Positions 47,178 to 60,281 of a DNA stretch of 64,000 bases are shown here, piece after piece. Source of the stretch: Trichopria drosophilae (lineage: Eukaryota > Arthropoda > Insecta > Hymenoptera > Diapriidae). Where the stretch lies: assembly GCA_030407085.1 (NCBI GenBank), contig CM059587.1, forward strand, positions 38,681,501-38,745,500. The letters are read 5' to 3'. The position numbers were made by a program, and so were the translations under genes. Each line of letters begins with the position of its first letter. Positions within the stretch are counted from its first letter, which is position 1. The notes beneath the pieces are model-generated. The model saw only the letters and a list, made by a program, of their open reading frames with translations, did not search any database and was not told the origin of the DNA.

Positions 47178-47695
47178 ATCAAATTCATTGGAATATATTT
47201 ACTTTTTCAGGCTTCCCTACATTTTAATGTTTTTCGGTTTAAGTGAATAAGGTCTCGAAATTAGAATACACTCCGATCCATCACAAACTGATGAGTTCAC
47301 TATAGAAAATTACCGCAATGAAGATCGCCATATTTTTTTCGGATTACATCCAGTAGAAATGTATGAACCTGTACCTAAAATTTTAAAAGAACTTTTAAAT
47401 TCAAATGTCCCCATAAATTTTCCGGAATAGATTCATTAGATTTACGGCCTGCAATGTCAGTATTTAATAATAAATTTTAAACTATTTAAACTATATAAGT
47501 ATTTTTAGTATCAAAAAACATTGCTCTAAGTTATTACTAGTCTTAGACTCATACCAAGAGTTAATTATTAGTTGACTAAAAGTCCTCTTCCGCAGTCAAG
47601 AATCGATTTTGAACATTGACTTCAAATTGTCTAATTCTATTGTGGTCGGCTAAATGTCGACAGTGATAAAACAAAAATGGACTAAAAGTAATTTA
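47178..47695. other. AT-rich spacer, nothing recognised
   Basis: AT-rich sequence between two repeat-derived segments. No gene or RNA recognised. Confidence 0.45.
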
Positions 47696-47699
47696 GGAG

Positions 47700-47895
47700 G
47701 CGACTGCATAGTCCAGTAGTTAACAAGTGTCCAGTACTGCATTCAGTATTAAATGAATACTAACCACCGAAACAAATCTGCACTGACAGAATACTAATTG
47801 TCAATATTGTCATCAGGTATAAATAACGTTTGACCACCACAGTACGATATTTTGTCTGTATAGCACTGTCAGTACTGTATTTTGGTACAGAATAA
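47700..47895. repeat. Second, shorter field of AGTACT-type words
   Basis: Contains CCAGTACTGCATTCAGTATT, TGCACTGACAGAATACT and CTGTCAGTACTGTATT, the same words that fill 32338-33237. It is likely a fragment of the same element family. Confidence 0.5.
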
Positions 47896-49805
47896 TTAAT
47901 GTATACACACAGAAAAAAAAGTTTGTTTGTTAAAAGATCTTTATCCAACAAATCCAGTTTATTGTAAGAATTAATTTTCTTAATGTATAATACATATGAG
48001 TAATTCTACAGAACTTTTAACTTTTCAATGTTGAAAATCATAAAAAATTATTCTAGTGGCACACTAATGCGACATATTTTTTTTGTTTTTACAACACTTC
48101 AAGAGCAATAAACAGTTGGCGTAATTTTCTTTTTAATAAAGTTGAATAAAGTTGAATAAAGTCAAAGTTGAAACTAAACAATAGCCTAATGGTAGATGCA
48201 GGTGTACTTATATATCTTATAGTTTTTATATTTAAAGATAAGGCACTTGTTACGAGATTTTTTACTCATTATTTATTATCGATAATAAAAAAATTTTAGA
48301 ATTAAATTTGTTCAATTTTTATTACGGGAGTCTAATAAGACATCAGCCGAAAAGGTTGTAATCTGTATTTATTTTCAACCTAGAAAAATGTTCATTTATT
48401 TCTTAGAATGTGTGTCTCCTAGTATAAACTTAACAATGTCAAATTGTTAAATTTATAAAAATGAAAACAAATGTCAATATTTTTTTATTATTGAAATGTT
48501 GATTTCACGGTGTAGGATAACCAATGGCAAGTTAAACACGTGATAGGAGATTTATAAGTACTTTAAAGAAAAAATTACAACGTAGTTTTAAGCGTGCCTA
48601 AAGGCCCTTTAAGTGTGGCACTCGAAAATGTTGTGTATTCGAACGAGTTACGCACTGATTTGATCATTTTTAGAGACCTCCTACAAAGTTAGTTTATGAT
48701 GCACACGTATGCCGTGCATTTTATTTTTTGGGGCTTTTAGTGTAGAATAATTCTATGAAACTAAGAATTCAAGAAATGAAAAGTTATTTTCTCCATATTG
48801 AAAAAGTAATAAATCCTCGAATTTGGAATAATCGGTGGACGCTTACATTTGAAGCTGCACAATTTTTAAGAAGATAAGTACACTCTTGGCCTGTTGTTTA
48901 TTGAAACTCCAAGATTATATCAAGATTCTCTGAAATTTTCGAAATACGAGTAATTCTACATAATCTTTAACTATTATAGTATGCGACTATGTATCTTGCA
49001 AACTAACGAACTAAACGATCAAGATTCTTTTTCTACGATATATTAAAATATTAGCCCTTATATGTTTTTTAAGATTATAAACCACTAGAAAGAAGAAAAA
49101 CGAACGTAAAGTACGATTTTTACTGAATTTCACAACGTACAATCCAACAATTTCATTTTGATATCACTAAAAAAAACTATTATCCAATCATAATAAATCG
49201 GCATCGGCTAGAACAAATAATTAAAAAAGAATATTCTTGGGACCATATCAATTTTTTGCTATACGTTTGAAATCAGTTTGAACGTGTTTTTATGAGATAA
49301 TCTAATGAAAGGGTTCTTTTTTTCTTATGTACGTGAAAAGTAAAGAATCTAGGAGATTCTGATCGTGTTTTACGAGGAACAATTTTGAACCTGCAAAACA
49401 TTACATTTAAACAGCGTTGTAAATTCGCTACCTCATCAGATTCCTATTGCATTCCCATCATACTATTGCAAGAATTTTTGGACACGATGGCATTCTTTAT
49501 AAAAGGGAAAATAGGTTTGGTATTATATTATCTGATATTTAGTTAGGTTGGGAGAGTAAGGGTTCGTTCAAAGAATTGTGATCGGCATTTGAGAAGAACA
49601 AACCACATTCTGATCGTAATTGAACCATGTTCTTCGCCAGAATCGATTCCGCTGAGTGTTATAATTCCAATGGAATTCTGATTTGGTTACATCGTCAAAA
49701 TTCCACCAGAACTGGTTACTTCTGATTATATTCTCATCAAAATATAATAGAGACAGAATATCTACTCATGAAGTATATAATGGTAACATTTGCTGGTTGC
49801 ACTAT
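47896..49805. other. AT-rich gene-free DNA
   Basis: AT-rich sequence. A triplicated GTTGAATAAA word lies near 48140-48160. No gene or RNA recognised. Confidence 0.45.
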
Positions 49806-49812
49806 ATATATT

Positions 49813-49845
49813 AGACTAGGTTGGGCCAGGTTAAGTTAGGTTAGG
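49813..49845 (+). repeat. Short AGGTTAGG-type run
   Basis: GACTAGGTTGGGCCAGG continues into TTAAGTTAGGTTAGG, a few degenerate units of TTAGG. Similar runs sit at 45425 and 45501 inside member 3 of the hairpin MITEs. TTAGG is the common arthropod telomere unit; a run this short is interstitial microsatellite rather than telomere. Confidence 0.5.
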
Positions 49846-49849
49846 TTTG

Positions 49850-51534
49850 AATTTTAATTAATCGCTAACGATGCTCGTGGAATAGGGAAAGCTGGAGTCG
49901 CGTTTAATCATCGTCCGAGCATAACACTGGCGCCTGGTATTCGGCGATCTCATTTAGTACCGGTCGTATGAATCAAAATAGCAGAACAGATCTATGCTTT
50001 CCACAGACCATCAAGTTGGCCGTTACAGGGGAGGATTGCATTGCAGCAGCCAGGATGCTTCAGTGGCTGCCGGTTCCGTAGTGCTTAACGGTCAGCACGT
50101 TGCAGTCCCTACGTAAATGGCGTCGCGAATACGGTCGGTTGTGTCCAGCATCTGCATCGAGCCGAGTACACGGCCAGTAAATTACCCGTTGACTACAGCT
50201 GACAACCGCAATGCGTGCGTTTCGCGTGCATGCCCCCTGTACGAGACACCCTTGTGTGTTTATGCGCCCAGTGAGTACGGCACTGTCATCCGGATGCACC
50301 CGTGAGTTATAGCACGGAGCTTTATTAAAGACGGGAAAGGCCAAATACCGTATCTAGGATAGTTACAGGATGATCGTTCCCGAAACTGGCTATGAGCTAT
50401 GAACTGCTCTGTTCCGTGCTGCCTAAACCTGCTCCACTTGCCCGCTAACGTCGTTATTGAACAGAGATCTCGGACACTCTCATTATGCGCAAAAGCCTCG
50501 TACATAACCTCATCTTATGCAATCAGAATGTATTACAACCGTTTGAACAAAACTATTTTTATACGTTTGTTGTACTATTTTACATTCTGGTAATCTTAAA
50601 GTTAGTGAAGAATTTCAGCCATTAAGTACCTCTACTCTATTTTTTTTATTCGGCATAAACCCATATTTGAGGGGATGAAACGGCCGTCTACAATGGAGGG
50701 TGTAATCTTAAGTTGTCGGATCGTTAAGACTAGTGAAACGAATTAAATTATTTAGGATGTAAATATTCGCTTGATAAGAGACTAAAATAAGGTTAGGTAT
50801 GCTAGAGGAACGGGGGGTGAAAACTAGGTAAAAAAAAAACATTTTTTAGATATGGCTTTGAAGAGACGAAGCCTTTAGCTTAGTGGTAGTTTACCCATTA
50901 AGTTTCATTCATCCCTTATTCAACATACACAGCCTGATGTCCGTCTTTTATCGAACGATACATTTATACAGAAAATCATTCAATTCACTTCTTAGTCTCA
51001 AATATATTGAAATTGTTCTATTTACCCCCTATATTAGGAAGATGTTTCACCGTTGAAACAGAGAAAAAATGTTTGACCACCGTTTAAACAGCAGTACGTG
51101 TCTCTTAGTGTTGGTATGCCGTAACATATCAAAATTTCCAAAAAATCTGCGTCTGACACTTGGGTATTGTTATACTTCACAGTTGCAATAAAATATCACA
51201 TTTAGAAAAAGACGCCAATGCTCGTAGAAATTGAAATGTAGGTTCGTAGAAATGAAGGTTCGTGCTATTCTACACTTACCGGCACGATGTCGATCTGGAT
51301 CGTCACTTTTTTTCTATTAATTTTGTTATTTTTCGAGTAATTAAAATGTTATTTCTTTGCACATTTTAGCATCTTTATTTCCGCAGGATGTTTAGAAATG
51401 TAAGTAATTTAAGACCTTTCATAATTACTGTGTTTATTTATTGATAATGATAAACAAAGTACAAAAGACATAGTTTTTCTAGCAAAAATTTTTGTTCAGA
51501 GAAATAGTTACTTAATGAAGATGAATTTGATTAT
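49850..51534. other. Gene-free stretch with a GC-balanced island
   Basis: About 49860-50500 is GC-balanced. Overlapping frames of 62-94 codons on both strands there show no recognisable content. TTTAGCTTAGTGGTAGTTTA near 50874 resembles a tRNA box A, but no box B follows. The rest is AT-rich. Confidence 0.4.
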
Positions 51535-51910
51535 TCCTTCGAGTTCTTGGGGTCGCTGATAGCAAATCTGACCCGAAATTTGCAATATTCAAAATGGCGA
51601 ATCCAATAAGTAACCGACCAAAATTTAAAAAGTTACTTGATCCGCCTAAAACTGAGTACTTACAGTTTTCGAAGTAGAGGATTACGAATCTGATCGGAGA
51701 TTTTGAAAATTGAAAACACGGGTTCCATATTTATATTTGCATTTTTCGTCGTGCACCCTCCATTTTGAATCTGAGGTCAGATTTTTAATTAGCGATCCCG
51801 AAAGCCCCCTTATCCTGCTCCACTCTTTCAGCTGGATCAAGTAAGTTTTTATATTTTCTATTACTTTGAATTTTCAAAATCTGATGTCATGTTCGTAATC
51901 AGCGTCATCG
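51535..51910. repeat. Dispersed repeat block (GCGACCC / AAAATGGCGA family)
   Basis: Four degenerate copies of the landmark: GGGGTCGCTGATAGCAAATC (51550), GATTACGAATCTGATCGG (51680), TTTTTAATTAGCGATCCC (51781) and TTCGTAATCAGCGTCATCG (51891), with TTCAAAATGGCGAATCCAAT at 51589. Orientation alternates as at 6.9-7.6 kb. Confidence 0.55.
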
Positions 51911-54900
51911 AAAGTTCAAACTGTAAGTAGAAGTAAAAATATGAAAATATAAAAATGGGAAATTAACTTTATGTGCCAGTAAAATATATAATAAATACAT
52001 ATACTTTTTGTTATGTATTTATGAATCTCTGATACACAACAATTTAAAAAAACTGTATAAGAATGAAATATACAAAACATAAAACAGCCAAAATAATAAA
52101 GCAATTGAAATAACAAACAAGTCTCGTTACTAACACGTGACGCGGATAAACATGTCCTTTAATTTATTTATTAAAATATACCTGGACCTCAAAATTCGTT
52201 CGACCATCGTTTGGTTTCATTGTGTACCAAATGTAAATCCATTTCTATACAACGGGAGCGATCTAGAATGGCGATCGCCGGTGCGAGTATCTAACGGGGG
52301 CCAATCTAACTACATCTAAGATTTTATCTTCCAGTGATTTCCTATCAGGTGATAATTTTTAAATACAGTGAGGCAGTTAAATTAAGTACTTAATAAAGCG
52401 AATACTTCATTTTTATAATAGTGTCGAGACGATTGAAAATTACTACATTCAAACAAAGTCATAGAAACTTTCATTTTTTAAATTTTACAGCGAATGCATC
52501 CTGTAGTGTGTTGGATTTACTGAAAGAAAATGACAGTTACAGGTCACTCTGTACAACAGTAGCATAGCTGTGAATCGCCTTTTGATACTAGAGCATTTGT
52601 TTTAGGTAATTACTGTATTTTATGTAATCGTTTAGTTATCAATAAAGCGCTTATTATTGTTATTACTGTTATTTTAGACTCGAAGAAATGTTGAATTCCA
52701 TTGAACTTAGGATCGTAGGATAGGATGTATAAATGGGCTATTTCTTTAAATGTAATGTAAAAATAATTCAGTTATTCGAATAGGTTAAAAAATGTGGAGG
52801 CAGAAAATATTGAGCTGAATCATATATTGTTAATATCATAATATTTTATTACTTAACAGAAACATTCCATATACAATACAATATGTCGTATGCTTCAACA
52901 AAATTTCGTACAATTTATAGACAATCCGCATCATATACATAAGGTAAATCTGGTTTTTGTTCTATGCAATAACTATTCTACTCTAAAATAAATAATGGAT
53001 AAATATTTCTACTTAAATAGTTTTTATATCTAATAAATCTTGTTTACTACTTCATAATATATTTTCTTACAATTATTCAAAGTAATATCCCACTAATATA
53101 CAAAATATTTCTTCGTTTAAAAAATCACCTACAGTCACATAAAAATATACATTTAATAAATATTATTTGCAAGCAATTTATATCTTACAAAAATGTTAGC
53201 AATTACTGAATAAACTATTCTGTAAGAAATTTAGTTAATATTGTTATACGAATATTTTTTAAATAAATTCTAATAAAATTTTCTATGAAGTTAAATGAAT
53301 GATAAGATATTCGTATATATGCATTTTACAAGTAATGATTTATATTATAAATGTTTTATGATAAAAGTATTTGATTAAATAGAATATTTATTACGATTGC
53401 CAATCTCTCAACTTGTATCCGCAAAGCTTGTAAACAATTTTATAAAAGGGAAGCGATGCAGAAATTGTAATGACAGAAAAGGAATTAGCAAACGTCGAGT
53501 TGCAACTTACTTAGCTCTATTTGGGATCTGGATTAAACGGAGATTATTCCGCAAAGTCACAGAATGCGTGAGGATTGCCAAACATGGTCCAATACCGCTG
53601 TTTGTAAATTGCTTTCATACCACTTATGTATCAGTTTTTTATTATATACGTTTACTTTAATACGGAAGATATTATGTTTTGATATTATTACAACTGAAAA
53701 AAATATTTATTAACAAAACCAAAGTATGCACATAAACCTGATTAAACTAGTAAACATTATTTTTATTAAATTTTATTATTATTATTATGCTCACACAATG
53801 TTATTATGTAACGTCATAGACAATATTTTTTGTACTAGCATTTGTTCGATTTTACTTTCAGTGGCACTTTTTTGTAAAAACCCTGCCCGGCATCTCTTAC
53901 ATAACGAGAAAAATGAGAAAAACTTATATTTTGTACTTTTAGGTTAGGACGTCACAAAATCATCACTCGATACAGACATTTTACCGCTAGATTTGAATTC
54001 AGCAGATTGAAAACTTAAGGAAAATTACAATTTGCTTTCTAGGTAATGATGAAAATCAATAAAAAGTGTAATTTTATAAAAAATATGTCACGTATTATGT
54101 TACTCTTCAGAAACCATAATGCAAGATTCTAAAAAGACATACTTTACTTTTAAACAAAAGAATACGAAATAATTTTTTAAATAAAAGATACTTTATATCC
54201 AGAATCAATTTGTTCATGACGTAATTTTACCTATTTAATCCTCATTTCATGTATCTTGCAATACAAAAACGTTCATTTCCTATTAGAAAAGATAAGAAGA
54301 GTTGTTAATTTCGAGAATTATTGTAATGCTTCCATCGGAAAAAATTTAAAATTTTGTAAGCAAAGTTTCTTCAGCATTAAAACTTTTTTTAACATTATTA
54401 AAATTTTTCAATGAATGTTTTCAAAGTCTATTTTGTGGTAGCTGAAAAAATAAACAGATGAACGCTAGATAACTATGGGAAAAGATTCAAGATTGGCAAA
54501 TAATCATGTCTCGGTACAAACTATAAAACCATGTCCTTATATAAAAACTTTATATTTCTTTAAATGGTTAATTTATATTTAAAAAATGTAAAGAAGTTTA
54601 GTAATTGCGAATTAATTCTTTGTGAAAAAATGCTTGTGAATTTTTCAATAGAAACATCGTGTATTATTTTATTCGTTGCAGGTTATTTTTTGTAGTGACG
54701 AGATTGAAAACACAATCAAATATGATTAAATAATTTCTGAAGAAACAGGAAATGGGGAAACATACGATATAGTATGCGACTCAAATATATCGATGCTTGG
54801 AGTCAAATAATTGAAAATATCATTGTTGTTCCGATATTTCGATCTCGATCGCTGATCTTTTCAAGCAATTAATAAATATAAATAAATAATAAAAAGTAAT

Positions 54901-57274
54901 TGTCCAAATTTATATGAGTAATGTGGTCACTAACATTACGTGCACTGAAAGTAAAACATAAACACAGGATATCCTTCTAATTATATATTATATAATACGA
55001 TCATTTGATTTTTTGTAAATTGAATTTTGTATTCGCTACAAAGATACGAATCTTCTATTGTATTTATAGTTTTTTGTATGCTACGATATAATATAGTTAG
55101 GCATCGACAACTACGGACCGTATGACCTACACCCCGAATAGGACATTTTTTTTGAAAGTTATTTATTCTAAAAACAAGTTTTTGTCCAATAAAATTTCTG
55201 CATAGGTTTGTATTTCGGTAGATTGCAATCTTATTGCCTAGTGTCAAAACGTGAAATACTTTAAAACTACAGTGAAATGAATCAAGACTGAGAAGAACTA
55301 AAAAATTAGTTACTTTAACTAACTCAGCATAATACAGACTACCAATAAAATAGTTCCACTAACAATTTCCAATGCAATCAACTGCAAATAGGTGCCTCAA
55401 CCAATATATCGTCAGTATCACCGAGCACTTAGCCGATAAGTTGAGACAACCAATTTATTCACTATCCGAAAGTCGTTGCTTCCGTGTATAAACAACAAAA
55501 AGTAGTATACATTTAATATGGCGTAATAAAATGTTCAATACTATACTATAGCTATCTCCATAGCTCGCAAAAATATGATTTAAAATATAAGTCATTATAT
55601 TTTTTATAAATGTAATTATATATTTTTGCGGCTAACCATAGCTGATGTTCACAAATTATAGTGCAGATTATTGGACTGTGTAACAAAACATTGAGCTACC
55701 AAAAATATGACTGAATATATTAAATTATATTAACGGAAAAATCTTTTATAAAACATTATATTTTTGTAATTATATTTTGTTTCGTGAAAGTGTAAGATAT
55801 GAGTTTACTCCTAAGTTCACACCTGAAATTTGCCGGAGAAAAATGAACGAATTATATTTAGTGAAAAGACCCCTTTCTTTATGAAAATTGTTGTACAGGT
55901 CGAACGAACCTACATATATCATTCTTTTCAGATATAAGAGGCATCAAGGGTAAGCAAAGATGATTTAACTAATACAAATTTAATAACACCCACCGACAAA
56001 GCTTCACTTTTTGTTACGATATACTTGCTAGAAATGTCTTATCACGTCGCATTTTCAGTGAAAAATAATGTTAAATATGCCAAACTTTATATTTTTGTCC
56101 GTATTTTGAATTCTTTTGTAACAACAAAAAATGTTCTCTGGCCTACGTAGTGCCATATGTGTGTCACTTTTATCTGGATGAATAGTTTGTAAATAATATT
56201 GCGATTGTTACATGCAAATTCTTGATTATGACAAAAAAGATCGAAATTATACCACAAATGCAAATTTGGATGTATTTAATCTGACTATTCTCGGAAATTG
56301 TTTTTAAAAATTTCGATTGTTACAGACAAAATCAGCGTTGGATGGTATAAAGAAGCGAAACATTCCGTAAGGATTTTAAAAATGTTTATATGTTCTCTTA
56401 CAATTTATATTGAACATTTACCATACCTCGAGGGAAAACTATGATATATAAGTAACTTTATAGTCTGTAAATGACTTTCACGAATATTCAAGCTAATATA
56501 TCAATTTTTTCGTGACTTTTCGTAACTGAAAAGTTCAGAGATCAAGTCATATCGTATAAAATATTTTTGTTCAATACATCAACAAATTATTAAATAATTG
56601 ATATGGTTACAATCATCCTGACGATTAAATTTACACTAAAAAGATTGGATACAATATTAGGGTGCATATTTAATCTCCTTCGCTCATTTTAAGGTTTTTA
56701 TGGTACATTATTCTACATATATATAGTACATAAAATAATCTACCATAGAGTAGACTTGGTGAAGCGATGCATCTCAATGTTATTTTGGACGTATACTATT
56801 TTATTCAAATCAAATTTTTTGTTCTCTACAGTATTATTCACACTGAGAAAAGTGTGTTTTACAAGTATTAGAATTCTTATGTCCCGTAAAATATAGTCTT
56901 TTACGCATAGGGATTGCCATCTTTCTACTACCTGTTAAAAAACGAAGATTTTATATTATTCTAACCGATATGTCAGTTTATTTTAGCCTTTTCTCTTTAA
57001 CTAAAAGCAATTTTTGTTTATGGAAATTTATCTAGCATATTAAAATATTAAAAATGCCTTCGTTTAGTCATAATAAAACATTCTTTTATAATAGGAGAGT
57101 TCATTACAGTTTCGTATAACCTGTCAAAAACAAATGATGAACGACAAAGGATTTTACTAGTTATAATATTTCTTTTAATGGCTATAATACACTTTTTAAA
57201 AGTCAACGGATAGTAACTGATAAAATACACTTTTCTCCGTGCAATATAAATAAATATGTAGGTTACGTTTTAAA
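51911..57274. other. AT-rich gene-free DNA
   Basis: More than 5 kb of AT-rich sequence. An 87-codon frame at 53397-53660 is slightly GC-richer than its flanks, with no recognisable content on either strand. No RNA gene, transposon end or microsatellite of note. Confidence 0.4.
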
Positions 57275-57670
57275 AGTGTTGCACTCTACTTTTTAATTTT
57301 TCTAACTAATTTTCGCCGTTGACTGAAGCTCTTCTGCTCGATTAGAGACCCTGCAAATTTGTTAGAAAAATTCACATGTTTTTTAAGATGATAAGGATGG
57401 AAACTGTTATGATTAATTTTATTTTTCGAAAAAAATTGAGGACTATTAAAGTGGAAAAATTCCATTCGGCAGGAGTTAAACCTGAGACCTTTCGATTATC
57501 GAACGAATGCTCTTCCCAGATCGAAAATTAAAAAAAATCAAATCGTTTCCATCCTTATCATCATAAAATATGTTTGAATTTTGCAAAAAAATTTGCAGTA
57601 TCTTTAATCGAGCAGATGAGCTTCTGTCCTGAGTGAATGGGTTACTAAGAAAAATGTATAATGCAACACT
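57275..57670. mobile_element. Inverted-repeat element enclosing a tRNA-like sequence
   Basis: The ends AGTGTTGCA and TGCAACACT are complements. The arms of about 140 bp (57275-57420 and 57530-57670) match as inverted copies, including GAAGCTCTTCTGCTCGATTA against TAATCGAGCAGATGAGCTTC and AAGATGATAAGGATGGAAAC against GTTTCCATCCTTATCATC. The centre carries a tRNA-like sequence on the minus strand, listed separately. No target duplication was found. The 70-codon minus frame is a shadow. Confidence 0.65.
57455..57525 (-). repeat. tRNA-like sequence inside the inverted-repeat element
   Basis: Read on the minus strand it gives GATCTGGGAAGAGCATTCG, then TTCGATAATCGAAAGG and CTCAGGTTTAACTCCTGCC. A four-of-five anticodon stem around TCGATAA, a 5-nt variable region and a four-of-five T-stem around TTTAACT are recognisable. 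The acceptor stem does not close. It is likely tRNA-derived rather than a working tRNA. Confidence 0.45.
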
Positions 57671-60209
57671 AACATCGACATTTAACATAAGTTAACAACA
57701 TAAGTTATAATTTACATATTAATTTATATAGAAATATATTTTATACTTCGCTCATATAATACTTCGAGAAAACTGATAATCTATTTTTAAGTATTTCAAA
57801 CCATATTTTTTTCTGACATTTCCGTATTCCTTTTTTTTTGAAAACTGATAACTATTCCTTGTAAATTGTTTATAAAGTGCATTTAGTACACTTTCATATG
57901 GAATCAGAATTTTGTTATTCAGTCGTGTCATTGTTAAGAAATCGTATCTAAAAATTAAAACTACTTCGGACGAAGGCGGTGCATTGCAATTTATCTTTCG
58001 GTATTTCCCACAGCCAACCCATTGTTTATAATTGATATTAATTATCTATGTAACTTTATATTTATAATAAACAGTTATGATAAAGACGTAAATGCATTTA
58101 GCATTGTATCGGTTGAACTGTATTATAGAATTTTTTATTTAAAAAAAATATAAGTGAAAAACTGAATATTATCGCGATATAATTATTTGTCATTTTATAT
58201 TTAATGTTGTAATGTTCTTCGTGAAAATCACTGAAAATTGGACTGCGTCGCTTTGCCCCGGTATCTTTGCTTCGCTCCGTTATTTTGCGTTTTTTAGAGT
58301 GTAGCTCTAAACCACGAAAATTAAAATTCCTAGTAACCAAAATTCCAAACTAAATCAATTAAAATACAGAGGAGCCGCGTTCTTTCGAATTGTTGGCTAT
58401 ATATTAAAAAAATTTAATTGATACCCTAGAGCCACTCTCTATTTCAAAATGTTATCCATTAGGGATTTTGATTTTCATGATTTCAATGAATATAAATTTT
58501 TTAATAATAATTTTCGGTAAATTTGTTTGATTTTGTGATCTGTCCAAGCTTTCTGTAAATTTTGAATATTGCAATAGCGCTTTTAGGATTGTTCCCTTTT
58601 TTTGTTTATGGTACATTTTATGGTTGGCAATGCAAATTATCGAATCAATCCCAAAAGAGTAGTCGAATGTATCCCGAATTACTCAATTGAGACACGTGTC
58701 AAATACAATCTGCTTTCCATCCGAATCGATTATGTATAATCAATTGTAATTTAGTCGAACGAAGCCAAAACGCATTAATTATTCCAGTACCAGGGATGCA
58801 ATTTAAAAATGACATTTAAAACCCGGCGATTCAATTCCCGAGGTGGGTGAAAAAGGGGATGGTCCCGCGAGTGTCGCGATTCACCAGCGAGCAAAAGAAA
58901 CGCGTAAATCGTCGCGCGGTCACGGTATCTCCCATGTCTCCCGGGGATGCAAAGTACGGTATTCGAGATACGAATGAAAAACTAGCTCCGCCAGATAAAA
59001 GTGGATCCTGCGAAAAGTCCATAAAGATTTTCGCGGCGGAGGTAGAAAAGGCGCAGCAGTCGCGATACCCGTAAAAGAGCTCCCTGTGTATATACATGTA
59101 GGTCTTTCCGGAAGATGCAATACAGAGTAGCAACAGGGGGCGTACCAAATACAGGCAGGTATCAGTGCCAAACACTGGTAGTTATGTATATTCCGAGCGG
59201 TAAAACTGATGCAAATTTATTTCGACATTCCTCGCGTCCCTCGTAAACTTGTTTTAAAACTACCCTCATAAAACGATTTGAGGCCTTTTCTCAGCTCGCC
59301 GGCGAATCGAGCATCAGAAAGCCGCGGATATATCCGGCACCGAGCAAACTCGTTCTCCGACTACTTTTTAACGTGGTAATTTCCTGTCTCGCTATCACTA
59401 TGTGCGACGTGTCCGGTTGATAAAAACAAATAATCGATGCTCCAAGCCAGATATTCCCTACATATGCTCTGACGCTATTTCGTGCTTGCGATCTCACCGA
59501 TAATCAAGAAACATTGTTAGGTCAAACCACCAGAAACATTTAGAAAATTGGTACGCGATGATTGAATAATGGCTTTTTCCAAAAACGTTTAAAGTTTTTA
59601 TTTTTGTACAAATATATACAATATTTTGTGTCAGTTTATGATAAAGGAGGTAATTCGTCGCTATTAAAATTGTTTTAGTAGTGTTCAAGCGACTTCTCCT
59701 TGCTATAAATATTGTCTCTTATCAAAATTGAATCTCCGATTGATGTCATTGAATGTCCTCGTTTTCAAATACTAATTGAGCACCATAAATTACACGATCT
59801 ACAATTGTAAACATCTTAAGTAATAGAGCATTCCGATTCTTCATTCATGTGAAACGTAAGCCGTCGTCGTCCACTTTGAAAGAGCAGCGAAAACTTGTTG
59901 GGAAATACGCAAGAACGCGGCTTGGCATTCGTAGAACTTTGGTGGAGCGGCGAGGCTTTTCGAAACATTCGACTTCACGGCAATGTGCCTGTCAGCGACA
60001 TGCCCCATCGTTACGTCTCGAAAGAAGGCAATGAAACGGTTAACTAAATTGCTACAAGCCGGCTGTCACTCGCAGAATCTATTCGCTTTTCCTGGCACAA
60101 GTTTTCGACTGGATACTTGGCTAAATTATACACATTTCGTTACGAGTACCACTAACGAGCCCTGAGAACTCCGCGAAACACTTTTCTTTTTCGTTTATAC
60201 AACAAGGAA
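57671..60209. other. Region downstream of the yellow gene, no gene recognised
   Basis: AT-rich to about 58700, then GC-balanced patches (58840-59180, 59280-59480 and 59850-60170) with overlapping frames of 60-114 codons on both strands and no recognisable domain. These might be regulatory DNA of the neighbouring yellow gene. Confidence 0.4.
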
Positions 60210-60215
60210 TTTATT
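60210..60215 (-). terminator. Poly(A) signal of the yellow/MRJP gene
   Basis: AATAAA on the minus strand, 67 bp beyond the stop codon of the yellow/MRJP gene. The position is normal for a short 3' UTR. Confidence 0.6.
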
Positions 60216-60281
60216 ACAAAGGGAGGTCGAGATATGGCGCGATAATCGACCGCGCAGGAAGTCAATTTCCAACTCATCGTT

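Noticed and set aside
50060..50505. ORFs of 94 and 81 codons in a GC island
   Set aside because: Antisense overlap on both strands and no recognisable sequence; a gene is not supported.
58831..59175. 114-codon minus frame and 75-codon plus frame
   Set aside because: Mutually antisense, no domain, no splice signal pattern I could support.
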